Assembly (NCBI GenBank): GCA_016286665.1
Contig: JAEETX010000001.1
Span: 61,080 to 125,079, forward strand
Direction of reading: 5' to 3'
DNA from: Oscillospiraceae bacterium
GTDB lineage: Bacteria; Bacillota; Clostridia; Oscillospirales; Oscillospiraceae
DNA length: 64,000 nt
Shown here one piece after another: positions 46,904 to 55,148 of the stretch. The stretch's first letter is position 1. Each line of letters begins with the position of its first letter. The position numbers were made by a program, and so were the translations under genes. The notes beneath the pieces were generated by a model that saw only the letters and a program-made list of their open reading frames with translations, did no database searches and was not told the DNA's origin.

Positions 46904-48613
46904 ATGAAGAAACGGGTTGTGAGCATGTTGATCGTATTCCTTTTGACGCTGCCTCTCCTGCCGGCAGCGGCGGCGGGCCGGGTGATGGTGTCCCGCCAGA
47001 GCCTGCGGGTGGACGGGAAAGCAATCGCCTGCCAAAAATACAACATCGACGACCGCAACTATTTTATGCTCCGCGACCTGGCCATGCTGCTCAGCGGCAG
47101 CGGGAGCCAATTTTCCGTACGCTGGGACGAGGAAAAGAAATGCGTCGTCATCGTCACCGGAGAAGCCTATACCCCGGACGGAAGCGAGCTGGACATGACC
47201 CTGGGAGACCAAAGCGCAACGGCTGTCAGCAGCAGCCAGTCCATCTACATTGACGGCGAGCTGCGGACAGATCTGACGGTATATAACATCGGCGGCCACA
47301 ACTATTTCCAGCTCAAGGAGCTGGGAGCCGCCCTGGGCTTTTTCGTCGACTACGATCAACCCTCCAATACCGCCATCATCATTGCCAGGGCCTTCTCCGA
47401 ACCTACCCCCTGGACGGTGCAGGAGGAAACGGTCGTCGATGAAAAAGGACAGGGCGGATTTCACACCGTCAGCACCTTCGACGCTTCCGGGCGCCTCCTC
47501 TCCCGCAGGGAGGAAACGGCGTGGTCCGTTCTGACAGAGACCCGGACCTATGACGAGCTCGGCCGAACCATAGAGGAAGTCCGGCTCAGCGAAGACCGGG
47601 AAACCGGGGAGCTTCTTTATAGGGAGAGCTTTACCTGGGAATACGACCGGTGGGGAAATCTCACGAAGGAGACCACGGACGACGGAGACGCCCGGACGGA
47701 GCTGGTCTATACCTATGACGACCGGGGAAATCTCATCCGGAAATGGCAGGGGGATACCGGTTCTGAATTTGCCTATGACGAGCGGGGAAACCTCATCCGT
47801 CAGACCACTGTCAGCGCGGACGGTTTCCTGATCGTCACGGCGTACGAGCGGGACGAGGCGGGACATGTGCTGGAGGAACGGACGCTGAAGGACGGGAAGG
47901 AAACCAGTTCTGCCGCCTACACCTGGGAGGGCGACCTCTGCCTGCGGCAGGTCGAAACCAATGCCGGCGGTGAAACGGTGCGGGAATATACCTATGACGA
48001 AGCGGGAAACCTGATCCGGACCGAAACGATCTTCCCGGAAAGGACAGAATGGGAGACCTTCTCTTATGACGAAGCGGGGCGGCTCCTGCGGCGGGAATAC
48101 CGCGGCGGCGTATATGACTGGGGCGAAGCATATACCCTCTACACCTGCCGGTATGACGACGCCGGTCATCCTCTGCAGGAAACCTATGCCGCCTCCGGGG
48201 GCGATACCTGGACCGCTGAATATGCCTACAATGAAGATGGTGATCCGGTGCGGATATACAGGACAGAATGGACGGTGCACATTTCCGAGACCGTCATTTC
48301 CGAGACCGTCATTACCTACGATGCGGACGCCGGGAAAAAGACCAGCGTTACCACCCGCAGCCTGGCTCCTGCGGATCGCCTGGTGTTCCCGGAGACGGAG
48401 CTGACCCTGGAGGTGGGGCAGACGTATGATCTCGGCTTTTATTTCGAGCCCCAGGGCGCTTATGCGCCGCTCCTGACCTGGACCAGCAGCGATCCGTCGG
48501 TGGTGACGGCGGAGGATTTCGGCAAGCTCACCGCCCTGGCCCCCGGGGAAGCCATCGTGACCGCCGCCAGCGCAAGCGGACTGACCGCCAGCTGCAAGGT
48601 TACCGTGGAATAA
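46904..48613 (+). CDS. Secreted copper-amine-oxidase-N-like + YD/RHS-repeat + Big2 (Ig-like) protein
   Basis: Signal peptide; VDGKAIACQKYNIDDRNYFMLRDLAMLL / YNIGGHNYFQLKELGAALGFFVDYD; YDERGNLIR, YDEAGNLIR, YDEAGRLLR YD repeats; C-term TWTSSDPSVVTAEDFGKLTALAPGEAIVTAAS. Confidence 0.85.
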   Translation: MKKRVVSMLIVFLLTLPLLPAAAAGRVMVSRQSLRVDGKAIACQKYNIDDRNYFMLRDLAMLLSGSGSQFSVRWDEEKKCVVIVTGEAYTPDGSELDMTLGDQSATAVSSSQSIYIDGELRTDLTVYNIGGHNYFQLKELGAALGFFVDYDQPSNTAIIIARAFSEPTPWTVQEETVVDEKGQGGFHTVSTFDASGRLLSRREETAWSVLTETRTYDELGRTIEEVRLSEDRETGELLYRESFTWEYDRWGNLTKETTDDGDARTELVYTYDDRGNLIRKWQGDTGSEFAYDERGNLIRQTTVSADGFLIVTAYERDEAGHVLEERTLKDGKETSSAAYTWEGDLCLRQVETNAGGETVREYTYDEAGNLIRTETIFPERTEWETFSYDEAGRLLRREYRGGVYDWGEAYTLYTCRYDDAGHPLQETYAASGGDTWTAEYAYNEDGDPVRIYRTEWTVHISETVISETVITYDADAGKKTSVTTRSLAPADRLVFPETELTLEVGQTYDLGFYFEPQGAYAPLLTWTSSDPSVVTAEDFGKLTALAPGEAIVTAASASGLTASCKVTVE

Positions 48614-48630
48614 GGAAAACGGAGGGGACC

Positions 48631-49758
48631 TCATTCCGCTTTCTCCGAATTTTCGGCGGGATCCGGCATCCGCAGGACGCTCTCCTCCCATTTTTCCAGC
48701 CTTATACGAAGCCGCAGCTTTTGAAAAACCCACGCCCGCACCGAATCGACGGCGAAGCACAGCAGATAGACCGCGGCAGCGGCCCCGACCGCCAAGAGGG
48801 GGAAAGCGCAAACCGGCGCATCCGCAAATCCCTTCAGGACCCCCGGACGAAACCAGAAGGTCCAGACCAAGGGATTCGTATGCAGGATATAGACGCCGAA
48901 GGAGGCACCGGACAAACGGCCCAGAAGCTGCCGGAGCTTTGAGGAGCGCACCTCCAGACGACGCAGAAGAAACAGCAGGCTGACGGCGGAGAGCAGCACC
49001 GTCGGCGAAGTATAGTTCAGCGGAGAAAGCGTTCCGAGCCTGGGAATGGAAACAGGGAAAACGACGGTCAGCAGAAAGGTAAGCGCCGTGCACAGGAAAA
49101 AGGCAGAAGCCAGCCAGCCCGGAGCGATCCTTTTTAGAATCCCGCCTTTGTTCAGAAGCAGGCCCAGGGCGTACAGCACGATCAGCCAGAGGGCAGAATA
49201 ACCACCCCTCAGGTGGAAGGGGTCCGTGCAAAAGATGGTCGGCAAAACGCAGAAAACGAGAACAAGCAAGGCTGCCATCAGGCGCGCCGTTCTCGCGGTA
49301 ATGCTTCGCATTCCCCCATGGATGACCGGCGCCAACAGCGACAGAGCGAAAAATGCCGTAAAGTACCAGTATTGGCGGCGCATGACCGGGAAAAGCGCAT
49401 TCAGCAGTTCCCTTTTCCCGGCATATTCGTGGGAAATGAGGCGAAAGACGCAGGCAAAAGTCACCGAATAGAAAACGACCTCGAGCCACAGCAGCACGAT
49501 CTTGCTGTGCCTGTATCGCTTGCGGGCCGCGCTTACATAGCCGGACAGCAGGCCATAGCAATCCACCGCACAGTAGCAGATGCATTCCAGCGCCCATGCT
49601 AGGTAATAGTGCTTGCTGCCGGAAACCGTGCCGTCCAGGATCCCGCCCTGGCCCAGATTGTGCAGAAGGATCACCATCAGCATGGAAAGGATCCGCAGAA
49701 GATCCAGGCCTATGATCCTTTCCCCGGCCAAAGCGGAATCGTTTGTCGGATTTTCCAT
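48631..49758 (-). CDS. Acyltransferase 3 family membrane protein
   Basis: RIIGLDLLRILSMLMVILLHNLGQGGIL...; ~10 TM segments; LSGASFGVYILHTNPLVW. Confidence 0.87.
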   Translation of the reverse strand: MENPTNDSALAGERIIGLDLLRILSMLMVILLHNLGQGGILDGTVSGSKHYYLAWALECICYCAVDCYGLLSGYVSAARKRYRHSKIVLLWLEVVFYSVTFACVFRLISHEYAGKRELLNALFPVMRRQYWYFTAFFALSLLAPVIHGGMRSITARTARLMAALLVLVFCVLPTIFCTDPFHLRGGYSALWLIVLYALGLLLNKGGILKRIAPGWLASAFFLCTALTFLLTVVFPVSIPRLGTLSPLNYTSPTVLLSAVSLLFLLRRLEVRSSKLRQLLGRLSGASFGVYILHTNPLVWTFWFRPGVLKGFADAPVCAFPLLAVGAAAAVYLLCFAVDSVRAWVFQKLRLRIRLEKWEESVLRMPDPAENSEKAE

Positions 49759-49897
49759 TTGCCGTCACCGCCTATGCTTCCTATTCTTCCCGTTCTAATC
49801 ACTAATACGAAGCAAAAAGGCACTTTTGGACATGGTTTCCGGGTTTTCCGGCAGCAGACGCCGGACCCGGCATTTGATCGGAAAGTGAGGAAAGAAC

Positions 49898-50173
49898 ATG
49901 TGGGCTTTCTTTGGAATCGCCGCGATCGCAGCAGCGGTTTTGAACCTTGTCGCAGGCACGAATGGAAACGAGACGAAATACTATCGCTTCGCAAGCCTGT
50001 CCCTGACCGCCTTGACCGTGTGCGCATGGTACAGCGACGGCGCGAGAAGGGTCGAGGGCGAATCCTGGAGCACCCTGATGGACATCATGCCGACGATGTC
50101 AAAGGTGCTGTGGGTATGCGTGATCCTGTCCATCCTCATCAACGGCATCACCCTTCTGAAAAAGAGAAAATAG
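49898..50173 (+). CDS. 91-aa membrane protein, unknown
   Basis: Three hydrophobic segments; SD GAGGAAAGAAC before ATG. Confidence 0.6.
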   Translation: MWAFFGIAAIAAAVLNLVAGTNGNETKYYRFASLSLTALTVCAWYSDGARRVEGESWSTLMDIMPTMSKVLWVCVILSILINGITLLKKRK

Positions 50174-50260
50174 ATATCTCCCTGCTGCCCGTGACCGACG
50201 GCTGCCGCCGCTGTATAGATTTCCCGGAATAAGGCCGCCCGATACGCAGACAATAGGAGC

Positions 50261-51277
50261 ATGAAGACGAAACGAACCGGCAGAAGGACAGTCTGCCTCG
50301 CCGAGCCGCCCGCCATCATCGGTTCCGCCTCCGCCGTGGGGCAAAAGGAGGGCGACGGCCCCCTGGGCACCAGCTTCGACATCGTCAGCGAGGACGCCTA
50401 TTTCGGAGAACGGACCTGGGAAAAGGCGGAATCCGCCATGCAGCGGCTGGCTTTTTTCAAGGCGCTGGAGAAGGCGAAGCTCACCCTCTCCCAGCTGGAC
50501 TATCTCTTTGCCGGCGACCTGCTGAACCAGTGCACGGCCTCCACCTTTGCCCTCAGGGACGCCGGCGTCCCCTACTTCGGGCTGTTCGGCGCGTGCAGCA
50601 CCATGGCGGAGGGACTGGGGCTGGCCGCCATGATGATCGACGGCGGCTATGCGGATTTTACCTGCGCCCTCACCTCCTCCCATTTCTGCTCGGCGGAACG
50701 GCAGTTCCGCCTGCCCCTGGAATACGGCGGCCAGCGCGCCCCCACGGCCCAGTGGACCGCCACCGCCGCCGGCGCCGCCATTCTGGCCGCCGAGGGGGGC
50801 GGCCCCTATGTGACGGCGGTCACCACCGGACGCATCCGGGACGGGGGCATCACGGACGCGGGCAACATGGGGGCGGCCATGGCCCAGGCGGCCTATGACA
50901 CCCTGCGCTGCCATTTTGAGGACCTCCGCCTGACGCCCGGCGACTACGACCTGATCGTGACCGGGGACCTGGGGCGGATCGGACGGAGCATCGTGCTGGA
51001 CTTCTTCCGGCGGGATGGGGTGGAGTTGGCCCCGGTCTACGACGACTGCGGCGTGCTGCTGTTCGACCAGGGGCGGCAGGACGTGCATGCCGGGGGCTCC
51101 GGCTGCGGGTGCAGCGCGGCGGTGCTCTGCTCCTGGCTGCTGGACGGGATGCGCGCCGGGCGATGGAAAAAGCTGCTGTTCTGCGGCACGGGGGCCCTCA
51201 TGTCCCCCACCACCTCCGGCCAGGGGGAGAGCATCCCCGGCATCTGCCACGCGGTGGCGATCTCCAATACAAGGTGA
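50261..51277 (+). CDS. spoVAD: Stage V sporulation protein AD
   Basis: LGTSFDIVSEDAYFGERTWEKAESAMQRLAFFKALEKAKL...DLLNQCTASTFALRDAGVPYFGLFGACSTMAEGL...GTGALMSPTTSGQGESIPGICHAVAI. Confidence 0.96.
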   Translation: MKTKRTGRRTVCLAEPPAIIGSASAVGQKEGDGPLGTSFDIVSEDAYFGERTWEKAESAMQRLAFFKALEKAKLTLSQLDYLFAGDLLNQCTASTFALRDAGVPYFGLFGACSTMAEGLGLAAMMIDGGYADFTCALTSSHFCSAERQFRLPLEYGGQRAPTAQWTATAAGAAILAAEGGGPYVTAVTTGRIRDGGITDAGNMGAAMAQAAYDTLRCHFEDLRLTPGDYDLIVTGDLGRIGRSIVLDFFRRDGVELAPVYDDCGVLLFDQGRQDVHAGGSGCGCSAAVLCSWLLDGMRAGRWKKLLFCGTGALMSPTTSGQGESIPGICHAVAISNTR

Positions 51278-51282
51278 AGGAA

Positions 51283-51645
51283 ATGATTCTCGGTTATCTG
51301 AAAGCGATTCTTGTGGGCGGCCTCATCTGCGCCGGAATCCAGGTTTTGATCGACCGCACCGCCCTGACCCCCGCGCGCATCCTCAGCGGCTGCGTGGTGC
51401 TGGGCGTCATGCTGGGAGCTTTGGGCGTCTACGAGCCCTTTGCGGCGTGGGCCGGGGCCGGGGCCACGGTGCCTCTGCCGGGCTTCGGCAGCGTGCTCGC
51501 CAAGGGGATGCGGGAGGCGGTGGCGGAAAAGGGCGCCCTGGGCATCCTGACCGGCGCGCTCACCGCCGCCTCCGGCGGCGTCGGAGCGGCGGTGGTCTTC
51601 GCCTTTCTGACGGCGCTGGTTTTCCGGCCGAAAGCGAAAAACTGA
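51283..51645 (+). CDS. spoVAE: Stage V sporulation protein AE
   Basis: YLKAILVGGLICAGIQVLIDRTALTPARILSGCVVLGVMLGALGVYEPF...GFGSVLAKGMREAV. Confidence 0.95.
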   Translation: MILGYLKAILVGGLICAGIQVLIDRTALTPARILSGCVVLGVMLGALGVYEPFAAWAGAGATVPLPGFGSVLAKGMREAVAEKGALGILTGALTAASGGVGAAVVFAFLTALVFRPKAKN

Positions 51646-51733
51646 ACCTGGCGCAGCCCTCCGGCTGCGCCTGTTTTCGCGCTCTTGCGCTTTCCTCCGC
51701 CATCCGATATAATAGGCGGGAGGAGATGAGCGC

Positions 51734-52597
51734 ATGGACGAGCTGACACTGCGGAATCTGGAGCTGCTGCGGCAGGAATTGAAGGAAGCCGACCGGGTGC
51801 TGGTGGGCGCCGGGGCGGGGCTCAGCGCCTCCGCCGGGCTCAGTTATCTGGACGAGGCGGTTTTCCGGGAATACTTCCCCGACATGTACCGGCTGGGCTA
51901 CCGCTGCCAATATGAGCTGGTGGGGATGAAGGACGAGGAATGGACCGTGGGGCGCAAGTGGGCCTATTGGGCCACCCACATCCACTATGTGCGGGAGATC
52001 CTGCCGCCGCTGCCCCTGTATGCGGAGCTGAAAGCCCTGCTGGAGGGCAAGGATTTCTTTGTGGTGACCTCCAACGCGGACCGGCAGTTTTATCGCGGCG
52101 GCTTCCCCATGGACCGCCTGTTTGAATACCAGGGCAGCTACGACGTCATGGGCTGCTCCCGGCGCTGCTGCAAGCACACCTGGGAAAGCCTCCCCTCCCT
52201 GCGGGAAGCCCTGAAGCACATCGACCACGAGACCTTCGAGTGCCGGGAGGAAGGTCTGCCCCGCTGCCCCTACTGCGGCGCCGTGGCAGAGCTCGTTTTC
52301 CGGCCCGAAAACTATGAGGAGGGCTTTCAGCGCTACGCGGACTTCGTCAATTCCAGCGCGGAGATGCGTCTTTGCATCCTGGAGCTGGGGGTCGGCTTCA
52401 ACACCCCCGGCGTCATCCGCTGGCCCTTCGAGAAGTTCACGCGGCTGATCCCCGGCGCAAAGCTGTTCCGGGTGAATCGCGGCTACGCGGATATCGACCA
52501 CCCCGGTCATCCCAAGGTTCCCAAGGACCTGCCGGACCGGGCCTTCCCCCTGGCCTGGGATGCGGGGGAAGTGATCCGGGCGCTGCGGGCGGATTGA
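51734..52597 (+). CDS. Sir2-family protein, SirTM/class M-like (predicted ADP-ribosyltransferase-type sirtuin)
   Basis: RVLVGAGAGLSASAGLSYLDEAVFREYFPDMYRLGY; VVTSNADRQFYRGGFPMDRLFEYQGSYDVMGCSRRCCKHTW; CPYCGA. Confidence 0.75.
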   Translation: MDELTLRNLELLRQELKEADRVLVGAGAGLSASAGLSYLDEAVFREYFPDMYRLGYRCQYELVGMKDEEWTVGRKWAYWATHIHYVREILPPLPLYAELKALLEGKDFFVVTSNADRQFYRGGFPMDRLFEYQGSYDVMGCSRRCCKHTWESLPSLREALKHIDHETFECREEGLPRCPYCGAVAELVFRPENYEEGFQRYADFVNSSAEMRLCILELGVGFNTPGVIRWPFEKFTRLIPGAKLFRVNRGYADIDHPGHPKVPKDLPDRAFPLAWDAGEVIRALRAD

Positions 52598-52631
52598 CAA
52601 GAACGGCGGCGCGTGGTAAACTTCCCGTGCT

Positions 52632-52722
52632 GGAGGGTTACCGAAGCGGTCATAACGGGGCGGTCTTGAAAACCGTTAGGGCAGTGATGTCCACGCGGGT
52701 TCGAATCCTGCACCCTCCGCCA
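52632..52722 (+). tRNA. tRNA-Ser (anticodon TGA), CCA encoded
   Basis: GGAGGGT...ACCCTCC acceptor stem, cggtctTGAaaaccg anticodon arm, long variable arm, GGTTCGAATCC T-arm, GCCA end. Confidence 0.95.
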
Positions 52723-52724
52723 GC

Positions 52725-52764
52725 AAAAAAGCTTCTTTTGTCTTCCGACAAAAGAAGCTTTTTT
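52725..52764. terminator. Strong stem-loop/bidirectional terminator 3' of tRNA-Ser
   Basis: AAAAAAGCTTCTTTTGTC ttcc GACAAAAGAAGCTTTTTT. Confidence 0.9.
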
Positions 52765-52936
52765 GAATGATGTTTGCCCTGTCGGGCAAATGATGCGTGC
52801 TTCGCACATGATGTTGCCTGCGGCAATGATGTGTGCCTGCGGGCACATGAGGGCAAACATCGCATCATTGCGAGTGAAACGAGCAACATCATTTCGGCGC
52901 CAGCCGATACATCATCAGCCGCCTGCGGCGGCATCA
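52765..52936. repeat. Hairpin string A: GC stem-loops separated by TGATG / ATCAT spacers
   Basis: TTTGCCC/GGGCAAA; GTGC/GCAC; TTGCC/GGCAA; TGTGCC/GGCACA; TTGC/GCAA; TCGGC/GCCGA; GCCGCC/GGCGGC; plus 12-bp long-range pair 52769-52780 : 52850-52861. Confidence 0.85.
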
Positions 52937-52995
52937 TTGTCATTTGACGCTCCTGAATATATAATTGGTATAGTCAGCAGAAAGGATATCGCGTT

Positions 52996-53355
52996 ATGAA
53001 AGAAAACAGACTTGCCGAATTATCGATGGATTTCTCAGTCCAAATCATCCATCTTGTCAAGGACCTGAAAGCAAAAAACGAATTTGTGATTTCCAACCAG
53101 ATCGGACGCTCCGGCACTTCTATCGGTGCGAACATATACGAAGCAAACTATGCGCAAGGTAAAAAGGATTTTATATCAAAGCTTGAGATCGCGCTCAAGG
53201 AAGCAAGCGAAACCGGTTATTGGCTGGAATTACTGTACCGCACGGGGTATCTTGACGAAGGAACATATAAAGCTTTGAATATGCTATGCACGTCTATCCG
53301 CGCAATGCTGGTATCGTCCTGCAAAACCGCAAAGCAGAACATGGAATCAAACTGA
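52996..53355 (+). CDS. Four-helix-bundle protein, 23S rRNA-intervening-sequence (IVP/S23) family
   Basis: MKENRLAELSMDFSVQIIHLVKDLKAKNEFVISNQIGRSGTSIGANIYEANYAQGKKDFISKLEIALKEASETGYWLELLYRTGYL. Confidence 0.9.
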   Translation: MKENRLAELSMDFSVQIIHLVKDLKAKNEFVISNQIGRSGTSIGANIYEANYAQGKKDFISKLEIALKEASETGYWLELLYRTGYLDEGTYKALNMLCTSIRAMLVSSCKTAKQNMESN

Positions 53356-53617
53356 CAAATCCGGCGTTTGGAGAAGCGATTGAAAATAGTTGCGAAAAGT
53401 GTTGTCGTTCTGCCTCATGATAATCAAAGGGAAACAGGGTTTTACTATGACTAGGTTTTCTTTTACGCGCGCTTTTCAATTTATGGTTCGCCGAATATGG
53501 CACATCCCCCGCAAGGGAAATAGTACACATCCTGTGTCAGCAGTATATCAATTGTCATCCGAGCTTTAGCTTCCATCAAAAAACGCAGACTTGTCTCTTT
53601 CCCACCCACTCGACAAA

Positions 53618-53651
53618 AAAACGTCTTTTGTCTGCCGACAAAAGACGTTTT
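53618..53651. terminator. Stem-loop near-identical in core to 52725-52764
   Basis: AAAACGTCTTTTGTC tgcc GACAAAAGACGTTTT. Confidence 0.85.
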
Positions 53652-53761
53652 CTCCATATTCTCGCAGCTTCGCAACGGGATGCGCCCGGGGAAATCCGGT
53701 TCGGGCCGCGTCCTTTGCGCCGCAGGGCGCAGGGCTTCTTTACCGCGCTTATGCCGCTCCC

Positions 53762-54364
53762 TCAGTTTTTCTTGCTGGAATCGGGGGGCAGGCCGGCGTC
53801 CGCGGTGCCGCCCACCAGGGTCTCATAGAAGGTGGCGGTCGTGCTGACGGACAGAGCCGTCTCCTCCTCGCCCTGCGCGTTCCTGACCTTGATCACGCTG
53901 CAGTTGCAGTCGCCGATCATGCAGCGGTATTCCACGCCGGTGAGCTTGTCGATGATATCCCGCATGGAATCATAGTCCGTCGCCGTGAAATCCAGCTTGA
54001 ACTCACGGCGGATCTGATCCGCATAGCGGGTGACATTGGTAAAGGCCACGGAATACTGGGTCGCGGATTTGTTGAGGATGTTGTTCAGCAGCGCCAGTTC
54101 TTCCTTGGCGTTGTTGTAGCTGGGCATATAGCTGTTCTTGCCGCTGGCGGCGATCTCGTCGATCTCGTCCTGCATGCGCTGCAGCTCATTGATCTTGATG
54201 CGCACGCTGGTAAGCTCCGTCTGGAGCGCGGAATACTCCGCTTCCGCCTTGGCCAGATTGTTGCGGATCGGCTGATCCACAAACCGATAGTAGGCAAAGC
54301 CCAGAATGATCAGGACCAGGATGACCAGCAGGACTTTTTCCTTTGCATTTACTTCCCGGCTCAT
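53762..54364 (-). CDS. PilO-like type IV pilus assembly protein
   Basis: Position after pilM/pilN-like genes; single N-terminal TM followed by coiled coil. Confidence 0.65.
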   Translation of the reverse strand: MSREVNAKEKVLLVILVLIILGFAYYRFVDQPIRNNLAKAEAEYSALQTELTSVRIKINELQRMQDEIDEIAASGKNSYMPSYNNAKEELALLNNILNKSATQYSVAFTNVTRYADQIRREFKLDFTATDYDSMRDIIDKLTGVEYRCMIGDCNCSVIKVRNAQGEEETALSVSTTATFYETLVGGTADAGLPPDSSKKN

Positions 54365-54366
54365 GC

Positions 54367-55140
54367 TCAGCCCTCCTTTTCCGCAATGGTGAGATAGACG
54401 ATGATCTGCGCGGTGACATTGAAGAGCGGCTCGACCGTTTCTTCCTCGGCCTCCGCTTCACCCTCGGAGGGCTGCTCCTGCGCTTGACCCTCCGCAGGTT
54501 CTTCCGCGGCGGGGGCTTCGCCTTCGCCCTCGGGCTCCGCCGCGGGGGCCGGCGTCGTCGGTGCTGCCACCGCCGGCGGCGTCTCTCTCTTGATCTCATT
54601 GGTGACGGCGTTCTTCACCGTGGCGAATTCCACCATGGGGTCCTCATTGAGCAGCTGGGCCAGCTCGTTCGTATCCTGCAGGGTATCCAGCGTGACGTTC
54701 AGCGTCAGCTGATTCTGCTTCACGTTCCAGCTGTTCAGCGCGGCATTGGGCATCACGAGCCGCTCGATGAGCTCTACCACGTCGCTGCGCTCCACACGCC
54801 GCAGCTCCTCATTGGTCATATCCGCAAAGGTATAATGCGCGTATTTCTCCTTCAGCTCGCCGAAGGAATCCAGCTTGGCATTCGCCGCGCTGAGCTGGGT
54901 GCGCAGGTCGCGCACCTTCTGCTCCTCCTGATTGACCACTTCCAGCCGGTCCATCACCAGGAACTTGGAAAATGCGGCGATCGCGATCAGAACCAAAAGG
55001 AAAACCAGAATAACCGTGGTGGCCCGCGTCTTCTTCTCGCCCACCGTGGCCATATTGATGGACCGCTTCACCGGCAGGCGTCCGCGGACCTTATTCGCTT
55101 TGCTTGTCTTACTCGTAACTCCAGCAGCCACTCCGTGCAC
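54367..55140 (-). CDS. PilN-like type IV pilus assembly protein
   Basis: Follows pilM; TM TTVILVFLLVLIAIAAFSKFLV, coiled coil, acidic linker. Confidence 0.7.
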   Translation of the reverse strand: MHGVAAGVTSKTSKANKVRGRLPVKRSINMATVGEKKTRATTVILVFLLVLIAIAAFSKFLVMDRLEVVNQEEQKVRDLRTQLSAANAKLDSFGELKEKYAHYTFADMTNEELRRVERSDVVELIERLVMPNAALNSWNVKQNQLTLNVTLDTLQDTNELAQLLNEDPMVEFATVKNAVTNEIKRETPPAVAAPTTPAPAAEPEGEGEAPAAEEPAEGQAQEQPSEGEAEAEEETVEPLFNVTAQIIVYLTIAEKEG

Positions 55141-55148
55141 CTCCCGTC

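Noticed and set aside
46823-49768. 981-aa minus-strand ORF opposite the YD-repeat gene and overlapping the acyltransferase
   Set aside because: Shadow frame of two well-supported genes
52507-52860. Minus-strand 117-aa ORF (…RRVQDSNPRGHHCPNGFQDRPV…)
   Set aside because: Spurious translation of the tRNA-Ser gene and terminator; this is a common annotation artefact
52765-52936. CRISPR array candidate
   Set aside because: Repeats are short palindromes of varying sequence with 5-6 nt constant spacers; no 28-37 nt direct repeats, no unique 30-nt spacers and no cas genes
52724-53655. Diversity-generating retroelement (Avd-like four-helix bundle)
   Set aside because: No reverse transcriptase ORF and no template/variable repeat pair visible in the window
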